From a virus, in the IMG/VR virus record IMGVR_UViG_3300011114_000827, positions 1 through 21,875 of that record: a DNA stretch of 21,875 nucleotides; one strand, given 5' to 3'. Shown here piece by piece: positions 1 to 7,846 of the stretch. Under the pieces are notes generated by a model, which made no database searches, had not been told where the DNA came from, and was given only the letters and a program-made list of their open reading frames with translations. Made by a program: the position numbers and the translations under genes. The number at the start of each line of letters is the position of its first letter. The stretch's first letter is position 1.

Positions 1-81
1 AATGCTACCTTATTACAAATTTCAAATACAACTATTTCAGCCACTAATGGCTATGAAACATCTTTTAATGAACTTATCTAA
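1..81 (+). CDS. 3' end of an unidentified phage gene
   Basis: An open frame enters from the left edge and reads 26 codons to a TAA at 79-81. The visible tail is rich in Thr, Ser, Asn and Ile. It ends five bases before the tail tube gene, so it is co-oriented with the structural genes and is probably another tail-module protein (tail completion or terminator proteins usually sit here). Too little is visible to name a family. Confidence 0.6.
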   Translation, partial: NATLLQISNTTISATNGYETSFNELI

Positions 82-86
82 ACAAT

Positions 87-989
87 ATGGCAAACGCAAT
101 AAACGGAACTAATATAGTTTTATACGAATATGATAGCAATTCTATCTTTTACTTCAATGGAGGTACTACACAAGGTACTTTTGATGGTATTTTATGTAAA
201 GTATTAAACAGAACCCTTGTAGCTGGAACATCTGCTGATTTAAGTAAAACAGGTACAGGAACAATAGCTTCGTTTATTACGGATGCTTTAGATCCTGGTG
301 TGACTTCGATACCAGCAGGAATTTGGACTTTTAATGCTTATTATTCTATTTTGACCTCCTTTACAGGTGCTCAAATTCAGTATCAATTATATAAATATAA
401 TGGTAGTGTAGCTACCTTGTTATTTACATCAGCATCAACCACCTTAACATCTACATCTAAGACCTTATATCCTACGGAAATGACAGTTACTCAAACAACT
501 ATAAGTGTTACAGATAGGCTTCTAATTAAGGTTAATTATCTAGGTACAACAACTAATCAAATTACTCTTCATACTCAAGGCACTAATTTATCTCAAGTAA
601 CTACAACTATACCTTTATCAACCCCAATGGGTGCTTCTACAAGCTGTACATTTGAATCATCTACTGAACAAGTAGAAGTAACCTCACAGACATCAGCTTG
701 GTTTAGAGAGTATAAAAATGATGTTACAACTTGGACTGTTAGTTGTGATGGGTTTATAGCCATAAGTGGCTACTCTTATCTTGCTTTAATGCAAAAGCAA
801 TTAAATAGAGCATCAATAGATGTAAAATTCTCAATAAACAATGATAATGCAGATGGTAGTGGGACTTACGGCTATTCAATAATTAGTGGAACTACTAATA
901 TTACATCAATTAGCTTAAGTGCTCCTGTGGAGGGGGTTTCTACTTATTCTTTATCATTACAAGGGACAGGCCCATATTCTATAACATAA
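87..989 (+). CDS. Major tail tube protein (TP901-1-like) with embedded fibre-like domain
   Basis: Structural protein whose rings would stack into the tube of a long non-contractile tail. The first ~18 residues (MANAINGTNIVLYEYD) and residues ~181-300 look like a TP901-1-type tail tube: 'GASTSCTFESSTEQVEVTSQ', a W-x-V-S-x-DG stretch near 217-222, and the typical ending 'SLSAPVEG...SLQGTGP'. Residues ~20-180 are extra: a Thr/Ser-rich beta domain with 'PAGIWTFNAYYSI', 'QYQLYKYNG' and 'DRLLIKVNY', resembling modules found in tail fibres. Tail tube proteins of this family are usually about 130-200 residues, so the 300-residue length fits an internal insertion. It starts five bases after the preceding gene and is followed by a hairpin. 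The tail tube assignment is from recognised motifs; the domain boundary is inferred by eye. Confidence 0.78.
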   Translation: MANAINGTNIVLYEYDSNSIFYFNGGTTQGTFDGILCKVLNRTLVAGTSADLSKTGTGTIASFITDALDPGVTSIPAGIWTFNAYYSILTSFTGAQIQYQLYKYNGSVATLLFTSASTTLTSTSKTLYPTEMTVTQTTISVTDRLLIKVNYLGTTTNQITLHTQGTNLSQVTTTIPLSTPMGASTSCTFESSTEQVEVTSQTSAWFREYKNDVTTWTVSCDGFIAISGYSYLALMQKQLNRASIDVKFSINNDNADGSGTYGYSIISGTTNITSISLSAPVEGVSTYSLSLQGTGPYSIT

Positions 990-990
990 T

Positions 991-1020
991 TAATCCTTAT
1001 ATCAACGATAGCAAGGATTA
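991..1020 (+). other. Hairpin after the tail tube gene
   Basis: TAATCCTT (991-998) and AAGGATTA (1013-1020) can form a perfect 8-bp stem with a 14-base loop, two bases after the tail tube stop codon. No T-run follows, so it is not a convincing intrinsic terminator. It could stabilise the 3' end of the abundant tail tube mRNA or be a processing site. Confidence 0.4.
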
Positions 1021-1043
1021 TATAGACTTATTTAATAATTGAT

Positions 1044-1051
1044 TAAATTTG
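1044..1051 (+). promoter_or_regulatory. Possible Bacteroidetes -7 element before the BppU-like gene
   Basis: TAAATTTG matches the Bacteroidetes primary-sigma -7 consensus TAnnTTTG and lies 15 bases before the ATG at 1067, in the only real gap between early tail genes. No good -33 TTTG was found. The six fixed bases are expected by chance tens of times in a window of this length and composition, so position is the main support. Confidence 0.35.
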
Positions 1052-1066
1052 TAAAAATTATAAATA

Positions 1067-1435
1067 ATGGCTTCTTACGCAAATGCTGATTTTAAACCTG
1101 CCCAATATAATATCCAAATGTGGAAGAACGACACTTGGAATAATACTTTCACATTATTAAATGATACTACCCCCATTAACTTAACAGGGGCAACTGTGGA
1201 AATCCAGATTAGAAAAAAGGCTAATTCATCAGATGCTTTAGCTACTTTGACTATAGGGAATGGTATAACAATCTCAGGAGCAAGTAGTAACATAATAACT
1301 GTAGCTTACAATGTGGATATAGATGCTGGTTCGTATGTTTACGATATGGCTATTCAGTTCTCTGATGGTACTGAAAAAACTTACATTTGGGGCATATTCA
1401 TAATTTACGAAGACGTAACTAAAATAACTAACTAG
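1067..1435 (+). CDS. BppU-like N-terminal domain protein, tail/baseplate adaptor
   Basis: A 122-residue beta-rich protein. The stretch 'TWNNTFTLLNDTTPINLTGATVEIQIRKK' (residues ~23-51) and the following strands, with a D-A-GSYVYDM motif near 87-95 and a final 'IWGIFII', resemble the N-terminal domain of siphophage upper baseplate proteins (BppU family), which anchors receptor-binding proteins to the tail tip. Here it is free-standing and the large fibre gene begins one base after its stop codon (TAG A ATG), as expected for an adaptor translated together with its fibre. The start follows an A/T-rich leader (ATAAATA). Family resemblance was judged by eye from the pattern, not a search. Confidence 0.55.
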   Translation: MASYANADFKPAQYNIQMWKNDTWNNTFTLLNDTTPINLTGATVEIQIRKKANSSDALATLTIGNGITISGASSNIITVAYNVDIDAGSYVYDMAIQFSDGTEKTYIWGIFIIYEDVTKITN

Positions 1436-1436
1436 A

Positions 1437-4400
1437 ATGATAAATTTAACCGTTGTTGAGGATAATGTAACGATAACCGTTAGTGAAGTTGGGCCTACTG
1501 GCCCTGCTGGTCAAGGTGTACCAACAGGTGGAACTACAGGTCAAGTTTTGACTAAAACAAGTAGTACTAACTATGCTACAACTTGGGCTAACAATGGAAC
1601 TGGAACTGTTACAAGTGTGGGGGTTACCGAATCTAGTGCTGCTTTGAATATCACAGGAAGTCCTGTTACAACAAGTGGTAATATTAATATTGGTTTTGCT
1701 GGTACTTCTGCTCAGTATGTAGCAGGTGATGGTTCTTTAGTAACTTTTCCTACTACTCTTGACGAAGCTAAAAGACTTATAACTCAAGTAACTAATAGAA
1801 GTGGTGCTTTAATGACAAAAGGTACTATTGTTTATATCAATGGTGCTCAAGGCAACTTGCCAACAATAGCTAAATCACTTGCTACAAGCGATGCTACTTC
1901 TGCTCAAACTCTTGGTTTTTTACAAACTGACATTGCAAACAATGCTTCAGGTTATGTAGTTATAGCAGGGAAGATAGAAAACCTAGATACAAGTGCTATT
2001 ACTGAAGGTGCTCAATTATACCTTAGTTCTACTATAGCAGGTACTTATACTACAACTAAACAATATGCACCTGCACATTTAGTGTATGTAGGTGTAGTAG
2101 TTAGGTCTCATCCGACTCAAGGATCAATAGAGGTTAAGGTACAAAATGGGTATGAATTAGATGAAATTCATAATGTATCAGCTCAGACTCCATCAAATAA
2201 TGATAGTATATTTTTTAATACTTCTACTCAATTATGGGAGAATAAATCAATCAATTCTGTACTAGGTGTTACACCAATTGGTTTAACAAGCTTAAGTGGA
2301 GTTGCTCCTGTTTCTTATAATAATACGAATGGTCAAATTAGTATGGCTGCTTCCAATGGGAGTGTGCCAGGTTATTTAACTACTACTGATTGGAATACTT
2401 TTGATAGCAAAGTTGCTCCTACTACATCGGTAGCGACTACTGCTCCATTACAAGGTGGTGGCAATTTAAGTGCTAATAGAACTTTATCAATTACTAAATC
2501 AGATATATCTACAGATGGGTATTTAAGTTCTACTGATTGGAACACATTTAACAATAAAGTTAATTCAAGTATACAAATTACTGCTATTGCTCCATTAACA
2601 GGCGGTGGAGATTTATCATCTAATATTATAATTGGTATTCCTGCTGTAAGTAGTTTTACAGATGGTTACATTACTGCATCTGATTATGTTGACTTTAAAA
2701 ATAGTATTAAACAATTAGGTTCTCAAACTGTAGGATATTTTACAAAATATACTGGTGACAAAGCAATAGCTCAATCATCGGTTTATGAAGATGGGACTAC
2801 ATTATATTTACCTGCTATTGTTAAGCAATCAGGCTTAGGTAATAGCAATGCTGTAGTAACTGATGGAAGTGGTAATACTGTTTCTGCAACAATAGGAACT
2901 GGTTTATCATTAGTAGGTGGAGTATTAACTGCAACAGGGACAGGTACAGGTTCAATTGGGGGTACAGGTACTATAAACTATGTACCAAAATTTAGTGGTA
3001 CATCTTCTATAGGTAATTCTAACATTCAAGATAGTGGTTCTTTGATTACTTTAGGTAGTGATACTACAATTTCAAGTGGTGGATTAGGAATAGGTACAAC
3101 AAGTTTAACAGGATATAATTTAAGAGTTTCTAAAAATATTTCAGGAACAGGTTCATCTTTTGGAGTAATAGTAGATGGAGCAATACAATCAGATGTAACA
3201 AATGCTGTTTTATTTAGAACAACCCCATCAACTGCTGCATCAGCATTTACTCTTTCATCTTTACAACATTTTACTGCAGGAACAACAACTATAGGTTCAG
3301 GTTCTACTGTAACTAATCAATATGGATTTTTGGTTATAGCAACTGCAATAGGTGCAACAAATAACTATGCATTTTCAGGGCAATTAGCTGCTGCAACAAA
3401 TACTTGGAATTTATATAATTCAGGTACTGCACCTAACTATATGAATGGTAGTTTGAGTATTGGTACAACAAGTTCAACAGGATATAGATTAATTGTAGGT
3501 GGAGCAATTACAGGAAGTACTACATCTTATGGTGTATATTCATTTGGAACTATACAATCAGATGTTACATCTGCTGCATATATGTATAGAGCAGCACCTT
3601 CAACTGCTGCTGCATCTTTTACTTTAACAAATTTATTTAACTATCATTCATCTGCAGGTACTGTAGGTGCAGGTGCAACTATTACTAATCATTTTGGATA
3701 TTATGCAGATGCTTTAAGTATTGGTACTAATAACTATGGATTCTTTGGTGCAGTTGCTGCAGGTACAGGTCGTTGGAATTTATTTATGAATGGTACGGCT
3801 GATAACTATTTATCAGGTAATTTAGGAATAGGTGGTTCACAAAATAATGTCAGTGCAGGTTCTATTTTAACTTCTACATTAACAAATGGTGGTTCAGGTT
3901 ATGTTGATGGTGTTTATACAGATGTGGCAGTAACTGCTATATCAACTAATGGTACATACGCATTATATACAATTACAGTTGTTAGTGGAATAGTTACAGA
4001 TGCTACATTAACTTGGGGTGGTCAAACATATAAGGTAGGTGATACAATAACAGTATCTAATACACTTTTAGGTGGCACAGGTAGTGGTTTAATTATCACA
4101 GTATCAACTGTTGATTCATCTATTTTAAAATTAAGTTCAGGAACTACAACAGGTTCTGATTTATCATTATATAGAAGTTCAACAAGTATATTAGTTACTA
4201 ACCCTATTGGTTCTATTAAATGGGAAGGTAATGATGCATCTACTAAATCAAGTGGTGTATATGCTAAATTGAGTGCATTTGCTGCAGGTTCTTCAGGTGG
4301 TGCTTATTTATCTTTCTTTACTTCAACAGGAGCAGGTGGTGCATTAACTGAACAATTAAGAATAGGTAGTGGTGGTCAAGTTGGAATAGGTGGTGCTTAT

Positions 4401-5312
4401 TCTTTAACAGCATATGGATTAAGAGTATCTAAAAATATAACAGGCAGTACTATTTCTTATGGTATAATGAGTGATGGAATAATTCAATCTGATGTAACAA
4501 ACCAACCACATTATTTTTCAACTAATGCTCAAACCGCTGCTGCAGCATTTACAACATCTACAATATTTCATTATAGAGCAATACAAGGTACATTTGGAGC
4601 AGGTTCAACTGTAACTTCGCAACACGGATTTGCAGTTGATAATACTTTAATTGGTGCTACAAATAACTATGGTTTCTTTGGTAATATTCCTAGTGGCACT
4701 AACAGATGGAACATCTACATGAACGGTACTGCCAACAACTATATGGCAGGAAGTTTAGGTATAGGTAGTACAAGTTTGACACTATATTCATTAAGGGTTG
4801 GTAAAAATATCACAGGCGGTACTTTTGCAGGTAGTATTTTATCTAATGCAACTGTACAAAGTGATGTAACAAGTGATGCTATATCTTTTTATAGCTTACC
4901 TGCTACTGCTGCATCAGCGTTTACTTTAACTACTTTAACGCATTTCTATGCTCAACAAAGTACAATAGGTGCTACTTCTGCAGTAACAAACCAAATTGGT
5001 TTCTTTGCACATAGTACAATGATAGGTGCAACTAACAACTATGGTTTTTATGGAAGTATAGCAAGTGGCACTAACAGATGGAACTTATATATGGTAGGAA
5101 CGGCTGCTAACTATATGGCAGGGAATACAGGCATTGGTACAACAACTACAAATTCATTTTTAAACATAGGAGCAGGTACAACTGCAAAAGCACAAATTAA
5201 CTTAGCTTCTTCTACTGCACCAACTACACCTAATGATGGGGATATTTGGTTTGATGGAACTGCATTAAAAATTAGAATTGGTGGTGTAACAAAAACAGTA
5301 ACAGTAACTTAA
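1437..5312 (+). CDS. Large tail fibre / receptor-binding protein with long internal repeats
   Basis: A 1291-residue fibre, the likely host-recognition protein. Residues ~18-28 hold a short collagen-like GPTGPAG stretch, then 'GTTGQVLTKTSSTNYATTWAN' type sequence common at the start of phage fibres. Residues ~113-275 form a globular module seen in Bacteroidetes phage fibres (KGTIVYINGA ... LDTSAITEGAQLYLS ... VKVQNGYELDEIHNV). Three short motifs (GYLTTTDWNTF, GYLSSTDWNTF, GYITASDYVDF) follow about 49 residues apart. Four copies of a ~124-residue repeat occupy 549-794 and 980-1228, with a different domain between the pairs. The C-terminus (APTTPNDGDIWFDGTALKIR) is a common fibre ending; no S74 chaperone peptidase motif was seen. 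Composition is Gly/Thr/Ser/Ala-rich with almost no Cys, as in trimeric beta fibres. Confidence 0.85.
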   Translation: MINLTVVEDNVTITVSEVGPTGPAGQGVPTGGTTGQVLTKTSSTNYATTWANNGTGTVTSVGVTESSAALNITGSPVTTSGNINIGFAGTSAQYVAGDGSLVTFPTTLDEAKRLITQVTNRSGALMTKGTIVYINGAQGNLPTIAKSLATSDATSAQTLGFLQTDIANNASGYVVIAGKIENLDTSAITEGAQLYLSSTIAGTYTTTKQYAPAHLVYVGVVVRSHPTQGSIEVKVQNGYELDEIHNVSAQTPSNNDSIFFNTSTQLWENKSINSVLGVTPIGLTSLSGVAPVSYNNTNGQISMAASNGSVPGYLTTTDWNTFDSKVAPTTSVATTAPLQGGGNLSANRTLSITKSDISTDGYLSSTDWNTFNNKVNSSIQITAIAPLTGGGDLSSNIIIGIPAVSSFTDGYITASDYVDFKNSIKQLGSQTVGYFTKYTGDKAIAQSSVYEDGTTLYLPAIVKQSGLGNSNAVVTDGSGNTVSATIGTGLSLVGGVLTATGTGTGSIGGTGTINYVPKFSGTSSIGNSNIQDSGSLITLGSDTTISSGGLGIGTTSLTGYNLRVSKNISGTGSSFGVIVDGAIQSDVTNAVLFRTTPSTAASAFTLSSLQHFTAGTTTIGSGSTVTNQYGFLVIATAIGATNNYAFSGQLAAATNTWNLYNSGTAPNYMNGSLSIGTTSSTGYRLIVGGAITGSTTSYGVYSFGTIQSDVTSAAYMYRAAPSTAAASFTLTNLFNYHSSAGTVGAGATITNHFGYYADALSIGTNNYGFFGAVAAGTGRWNLFMNGTADNYLSGNLGIGGSQNNVSAGSILTSTLTNGGSGYVDGVYTDVAVTAISTNGTYALYTITVVSGIVTDATLTWGGQTYKVGDTITVSNTLLGGTGSGLIITVSTVDSSILKLSSGTTTGSDLSLYRSSTSILVTNPIGSIKWEGNDASTKSSGVYAKLSAFAAGSSGGAYLSFFTSTGAGGALTEQLRIGSGGQVGIGGAYSLTAYGLRVSKNITGSTISYGIMSDGIIQSDVTNQPHYFSTNAQTAAAAFTTSTIFHYRAIQGTFGAGSTVTSQHGFAVDNTLIGATNNYGFFGNIPSGTNRWNIYMNGTANNYMAGSLGIGSTSLTLYSLRVGKNITGGTFAGSILSNATVQSDVTSDAISFYSLPATAASAFTLTTLTHFYAQQSTIGATSAVTNQIGFFAHSTMIGATNNYGFYGSIASGTNRWNLYMVGTAANYMAGNTGIGTTTTNSFLNIGAGTTAKAQINLASSTAPTTPNDGDIWFDGTALKIRIGGVTKTVTVT
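3081..3820 (+). repeat. Fibre repeat copies 1 and 2
   Basis: Two tandem ~370-base units (about 3081-3446 and 3447-3818) each code for about 124 residues beginning near a G-x-G/S-I-G-T-T-S motif, then 'IQSDVT', 'STAA-ASFTL', 'TNNYGF/NNYAF' and 'W-NL' blocks. They are diverged at the DNA level but keep the same order of motifs. Confidence 0.75.
4375..5120 (+). repeat. Fibre repeat copies 3 and 4
   Basis: Two further units (about 4375-4748 and 4749-5120) of the same ~124-residue repeat: GIG start, 'RVSKNITG' or 'RVGKNITG', 'QSDVT', 'IGATNNYGF', then a block reading S-GTNRWN-YM. Copies 3 and 4 share an almost identical stretch at about 4690-4715 and 5062-5087, which points to recent duplication or gene conversion. 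They are separated from copies 1-2 by a ~185-residue unrelated segment. Confidence 0.75.
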
Positions 5313-5323
5313 TATAAAATAAT

Positions 5324-5638
5324 ATGGCAAAATATCAATGGGTAATTCCACAAGATGCAATGGTAACAGCTAAAAGTCTAGATGGCTTATCAGATGTAGT
5401 GGTAACTATAAATGCTTTCAGAGAAATCAGTGATGAAACAACTTCAACACAAGTTCCTGTATGCGTTGGTTTAACACTACCTGCAGAAGGGTTTATTCCT
5501 TATGCTGACCTTACACAAGAGATTGTAGAAGGTTGGTTAAACGCAGGAACAGATGTACCAGCATTAGATAATGAATTAGCAGTTCAATTGGATAATATAA
5601 TTAATCCAAAGACTGTTGTTTTACCAAACCCATTTTAA
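5324..5638 (+). CDS. Conserved small tail-associated protein, unknown function
   Basis: A 104-residue acidic protein starting MAKYQWVIPQDAM. It has alternating beta-type segments (residues ~3-40), a Thr-rich linker and an amphipathic C-terminal part (IVEGWLNAGTDVPALDNELA...). Small proteins of this type, with a conserved 'W-I/V ... L-V-x-x-INW/NAF' start, are often found right after the fibre gene in Bacteroidetes phages and may be virion components, but I cannot assign a role. It starts 11 bases after the fibre stop in an AT-rich leader. Confidence 0.7.
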   Translation: MAKYQWVIPQDAMVTAKSLDGLSDVVVTINAFREISDETTSTQVPVCVGLTLPAEGFIPYADLTQEIVEGWLNAGTDVPALDNELAVQLDNIINPKTVVLPNPF

Positions 5639-5640
5639 CT

Positions 5641-5648
5641 TATATTTG
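5641..5648 (+). promoter_or_regulatory. Possible -7 element before the lysis cassette
   Basis: TATATTTG fits TAnnTTTG exactly and lies 15 bases before the ATG at 5664, the same distance as the element before 1067. It would serve the run of overlapping genes 5664-7257. No clear -33 box was identified, and chance matches to six bases are frequent. Confidence 0.4.
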
Positions 5649-5663
5649 TAAAAAATCTATACT

Positions 5664-5816
5664 ATGATTCAGTTAAATGAAGAAAACTTAAAAGCTCTTG
5701 AAGCTTATTTATTGGATGTTCCTTTTAAATATGCGAACCCAATCTTACAAATGCTCGGTAAATTAGTACAAGAGCAAAATCCACAAGTTCCAGAAGCAGA
5801 AGTAGTGGAAGGGTAA
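5664..5816 (+). CDS. Small protein, first gene of the lysis cassette
   Basis: A 50-residue frame starting MIQLNEENLKALEAYL, predicted helical in its first half (LKALEAYLLDVPFKYANPILQMLGKLVQ) with a short acidic Pro/Glu tail. Its TAA shares one base with the ATG of the next gene (TAATG at 5814-5818), the same coupling used by other genes here, which supports that it is translated. Function is unknown. It was missed by simple length cut-offs. Confidence 0.65.
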   Translation: MIQLNEENLKALEAYLLDVPFKYANPILQMLGKLVQEQNPQVPEAEVVEG

Positions 5817-6409
5817 TGAAATTCGTAAAAGATAACATTTTGTTTATAGCCGTAATGCTCTTTGTGTTATGGCTATATTTTTTGCTTAAACCTAAGCAAG
5901 ATGATAAAGTAGACTTTAGTAATATTAAGTTTACCAAAATACTAACGGTTCACGATACTACGTACAAAACATTGCACGTTAATACGTACAAGAAGGGGAA
6001 TGATATACCATTCTATATCATTGATTCAGTACAGATTCCTGTACACGATACTTTATACGTATTATCCGATTATATGCGTATATATGCGTATTCTGACACT
6101 ATTAGAAAAGATAGTAATATCTTTGTAGTGAATGATACTATCAGCCAAAATAGGATCATTTCAAGAGGATTCAAAGCCAATTTAACCGAAAAAAGCATAA
6201 TTAAGAGAGAGTACTACGCTAGTAAACCGACTAATACCCTTTATTGGGGCATTAGAGGCTCATACAGCCCACTTAATGGCTTGGAAGTACTAAGTCCTTC
6301 CTTAATGTTAAGTGTCAAAAATAAGGCTCTAATAGGCTTTAGCGTAGATATTAATAAAAATTATAATATTGGGTACTCTGGTAGTATCTATTTTAAAATA
6401 GGTAAATAA
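5816..6409 (+). CDS. Single-pass membrane protein, candidate spanin
   Basis: A 197-residue protein with one N-terminal membrane segment (residues ~7-24, NILFIAVMLFVLWLYFLL) behind a short basic end, then a long polar, presumably periplasmic domain with two 'HDT-Y' motifs (VHDTTYKTL near 45-53 and VHDTLYVL near 76-83). The last ~55 residues (from YWGIRGSYSP) are alternating hydrophobic/polar strands ending in 'SGSIYFKIGK', resembling beta-hairpins of outer-membrane-associated proteins. Location between a small gene and two holin-like genes, just before the endolysin, suggests a role in the last step of lysis, linking or fusing inner and outer membranes. There is no lipobox, so a classical two-component o-spanin is not evident. 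Its stop overlaps the next start by one base. Confidence 0.5.
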   Translation: MKFVKDNILFIAVMLFVLWLYFLLKPKQDDKVDFSNIKFTKILTVHDTTYKTLHVNTYKKGNDIPFYIIDSVQIPVHDTLYVLSDYMRIYAYSDTIRKDSNIFVVNDTISQNRIISRGFKANLTEKSIIKREYYASKPTNTLYWGIRGSYSPLNGLEVLSPSLMLSVKNKALIGFSVDINKNYNIGYSGSIYFKIGK

Positions 6410-6624
6410 TGAATTTCTTTAGAAAAATGGTCTCAGAAGACAAAGAGGTTTCTAGTAAAAGAGTAGCTGGAATATTCGCTTTAGTGAATGGTGTGGTTTT
6501 AGCTTATCTATCTATCAAGTACGATATTAAAGAATGGTCGTTTAATGGCCTTCTTACTTTCTCGGGTATTGCCTTGGGATTAACAACAATTAATCAAATC
6601 TTTGAAAAAAAGTCTAATGCATAG
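6409..6624 (+). CDS. Holin-like small membrane protein 1
   Basis: A 71-residue protein with a charged N-terminus (MNFFRKMVSEDKEVSSKR), two hydrophobic segments (residues ~19-37 and ~45-62) joined by a short polar turn (KYDIKEW), and a basic end (FEKKSNA). Size, topology and position directly before an M15 peptidase gene match phage holins, which form the inner-membrane lesion that starts lysis. Sequence alone cannot prove hole formation. It overlaps its neighbours at both ends (1 base upstream, 8 bases downstream). Confidence 0.6.
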   Translation: MNFFRKMVSEDKEVSSKRVAGIFALVNGVVLAYLSIKYDIKEWSFNGLLTFSGIALGLTTINQIFEKKSNA

Positions 6625-6811
6625 TATCTCAGATTCTACTGAAATTTCTTCAGTTGGTTTAGCTTCTACAGCTATATCTTGGTTATCCTTTATGGAGGTC
6701 GTAAAGGTTAGTCCTTATACTCAACTTATCGTTAACATTTTGTCCATAATATGGTTGTCGTTACAAATATATAACTTCGTTAATACGAAGATTATAAAAC
6801 GTAAAAAATGA
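6617..6811 (+). CDS. Holin-like small membrane protein 2
   Basis: A 64-residue protein beginning MHSISDSTEISS with two hydrophobic segments (about residues 14-31 and 37-57) and a strongly basic tail (NTKIIKRKK). I chose the ATG at 6617 over the in-frame TTG at 6602, which would lengthen the overlap with the upstream gene. The last bases overlap the endolysin start (ATGA, 6808-6811). Paired small membrane genes before an endolysin are often holin and antiholin; which is which cannot be told here. Confidence 0.55.
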   Translation: MHSISDSTEISSVGLASTAISWLSFMEVVKVSPYTQLIVNILSIIWLSLQIYNFVNTKIIKRKK

Positions 6812-7257
6812 AACTAACAGCCCACTTTGACTTATCAGAGTTTACTAGAAGCGAATCAGCCAAAAGAGAAGGGCTTGACAATACTCCCACACCAGAACAT
6901 TTAGAAAACATAAAGATACTTTGTGAAAAAGTACTTGAGCCGATAAGATTACGTTTCGGCTCAATCAATATCTCTAGTGGATACAGAGGGAAATTACTCA
7001 ATCATTTCATTGGAGGTGCCGTTAATTCAGATCATTGCGTAGGCCGTGCGGCAGATATTGATATGGATGATGTAGGTACAGGTGTAACAAATAAAGAAAT
7101 CTTTGAATATATCAAGGATAATTTAGAATTCGACCAGGTTATAAATGAGTTTAATTACTCTTGGGTGCACGTGGGATATAGACAAGGAGCAAATAGAAAG
7201 CAAGTATTAAAAGCTGTGAAAGAGAAAGGTAAAACAGTTTACCAAGTTATAAAATAA
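6808..7257 (+). CDS. Endolysin, peptidase M15 family
   Basis: Zinc-dependent peptidoglycan peptidase that would cut peptide cross-links of the host wall at lysis. The 149-residue protein is a single M15_3/M15A-type domain: 'SSGYRGKLLN' (56-65), the zinc motif 'SDHCVGRAADID' (74-85, with ligands H76 and D83), a likely catalytic E114 in 'FDQVINEF', and the third ligand H121 in 'WVHVGY'. All key residues are present. There is no signal peptide, so it needs the holin to reach the wall. It overlaps the upstream holin-like gene by four bases, and a homing endonuclease gene starts on its stop codon. Confidence 0.9.
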   Translation: MKLTAHFDLSEFTRSESAKREGLDNTPTPEHLENIKILCEKVLEPIRLRFGSINISSGYRGKLLNHFIGGAVNSDHCVGRAADIDMDDVGTGVTNKEIFEYIKDNLEFDQVINEFNYSWVHVGYRQGANRKQVLKAVKEKGKTVYQVIK

Positions 7258-7823
7258 TGGCATATTTATATAGACATATAAGACTTGATAAAAATGAACC
7301 TTTCTATGTTGGAATAGGTTCAGGTGGGTATAGAAGAGCTAATAGCACTAAAGGCAGAAATAAAATATGGTATGGTATTGTTGCTAGAACAGATTATGAA
7401 GTTGAAATAATATTAGATAATCTAGGATGGGAAGAGGCTCGTATAAAAGAAAAGGAATTTATTTCTTTATACGGAAGAATTGATAAAAATAATGGGCCTT
7501 TGTGTAATCTAACCGAAGGTGGAGATGGTACTGTTGGTGTAGTAGCCTGGAATAAAGGTAAAAAACTTAGCGAAAAACATATAAATAGTTTATCAAAAGC
7601 ACAAACAGGATTGAAACGTTCAAAAGAAAGTATTATAAAGGCTATTGAGACAAAGAAATTAAACTTTAAAAACAAGGGAAGGATTGTAATAAATACTCAA
7701 ACAGGAATTTATTATGGTTCTGTTTCAGAAGCAGCAAAATCAATAGGCAAAAAACAGGCATATTTAAGTAAAGTTTTAAATGGAGAAATTAAAACCAACA
7801 AAACCAATTTTATTTACGCTTAA
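7257..7823 (+). CDS. GIY-YIG homing endonuclease with NUMOD DNA-binding modules
   Basis: Free-standing homing endonuclease that would cut phage DNA lacking the gene and spread by repair. The N-terminal catalytic domain shows a GIY-type strand (YLYRHIR, 3-9), the paired YVG (17-19), a conserved Arg region (GGYRRANS) and the acidic helix 'EKEFISLYG' (65-73, E67 the likely metal-binding Glu), then 'LCNLTEGGDG' (82-91). Residues ~98-131 (WNKGKKLSEKHINSLSKAQ...) are a NUMOD3-type DNA-binding repeat and residues ~143-188 a NUMOD1-type helix-turn-helix ending NKTNFIYA. The gene starts with the last base of the endolysin stop (TAATG), so it invaded without breaking that gene. Its C-terminus is shared with the HNH gene at 15489-16004. 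Confidence 0.9.
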   Translation: MAYLYRHIRLDKNEPFYVGIGSGGYRRANSTKGRNKIWYGIVARTDYEVEIILDNLGWEEARIKEKEFISLYGRIDKNNGPLCNLTEGGDGTVGVVAWNKGKKLSEKHINSLSKAQTGLKRSKESIIKAIETKKLNFKNKGRIVINTQTGIYYGSVSEAAKSIGKKQAYLSKVLNGEIKTNKTNFIYA

Positions 7824-7846
7824 TCTATAAACCAAAACCAATATAA

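Noticed and set aside
991-1020. Intrinsic terminator after the tail tube gene
   Set aside because: The 8-bp stem is good but no T-run follows; kept only as a hairpin.
7394-7675. 93-residue hydrophobic frame on the - strand
   Set aside because: It lies entirely within the well-supported GIY-YIG gene on the other strand.
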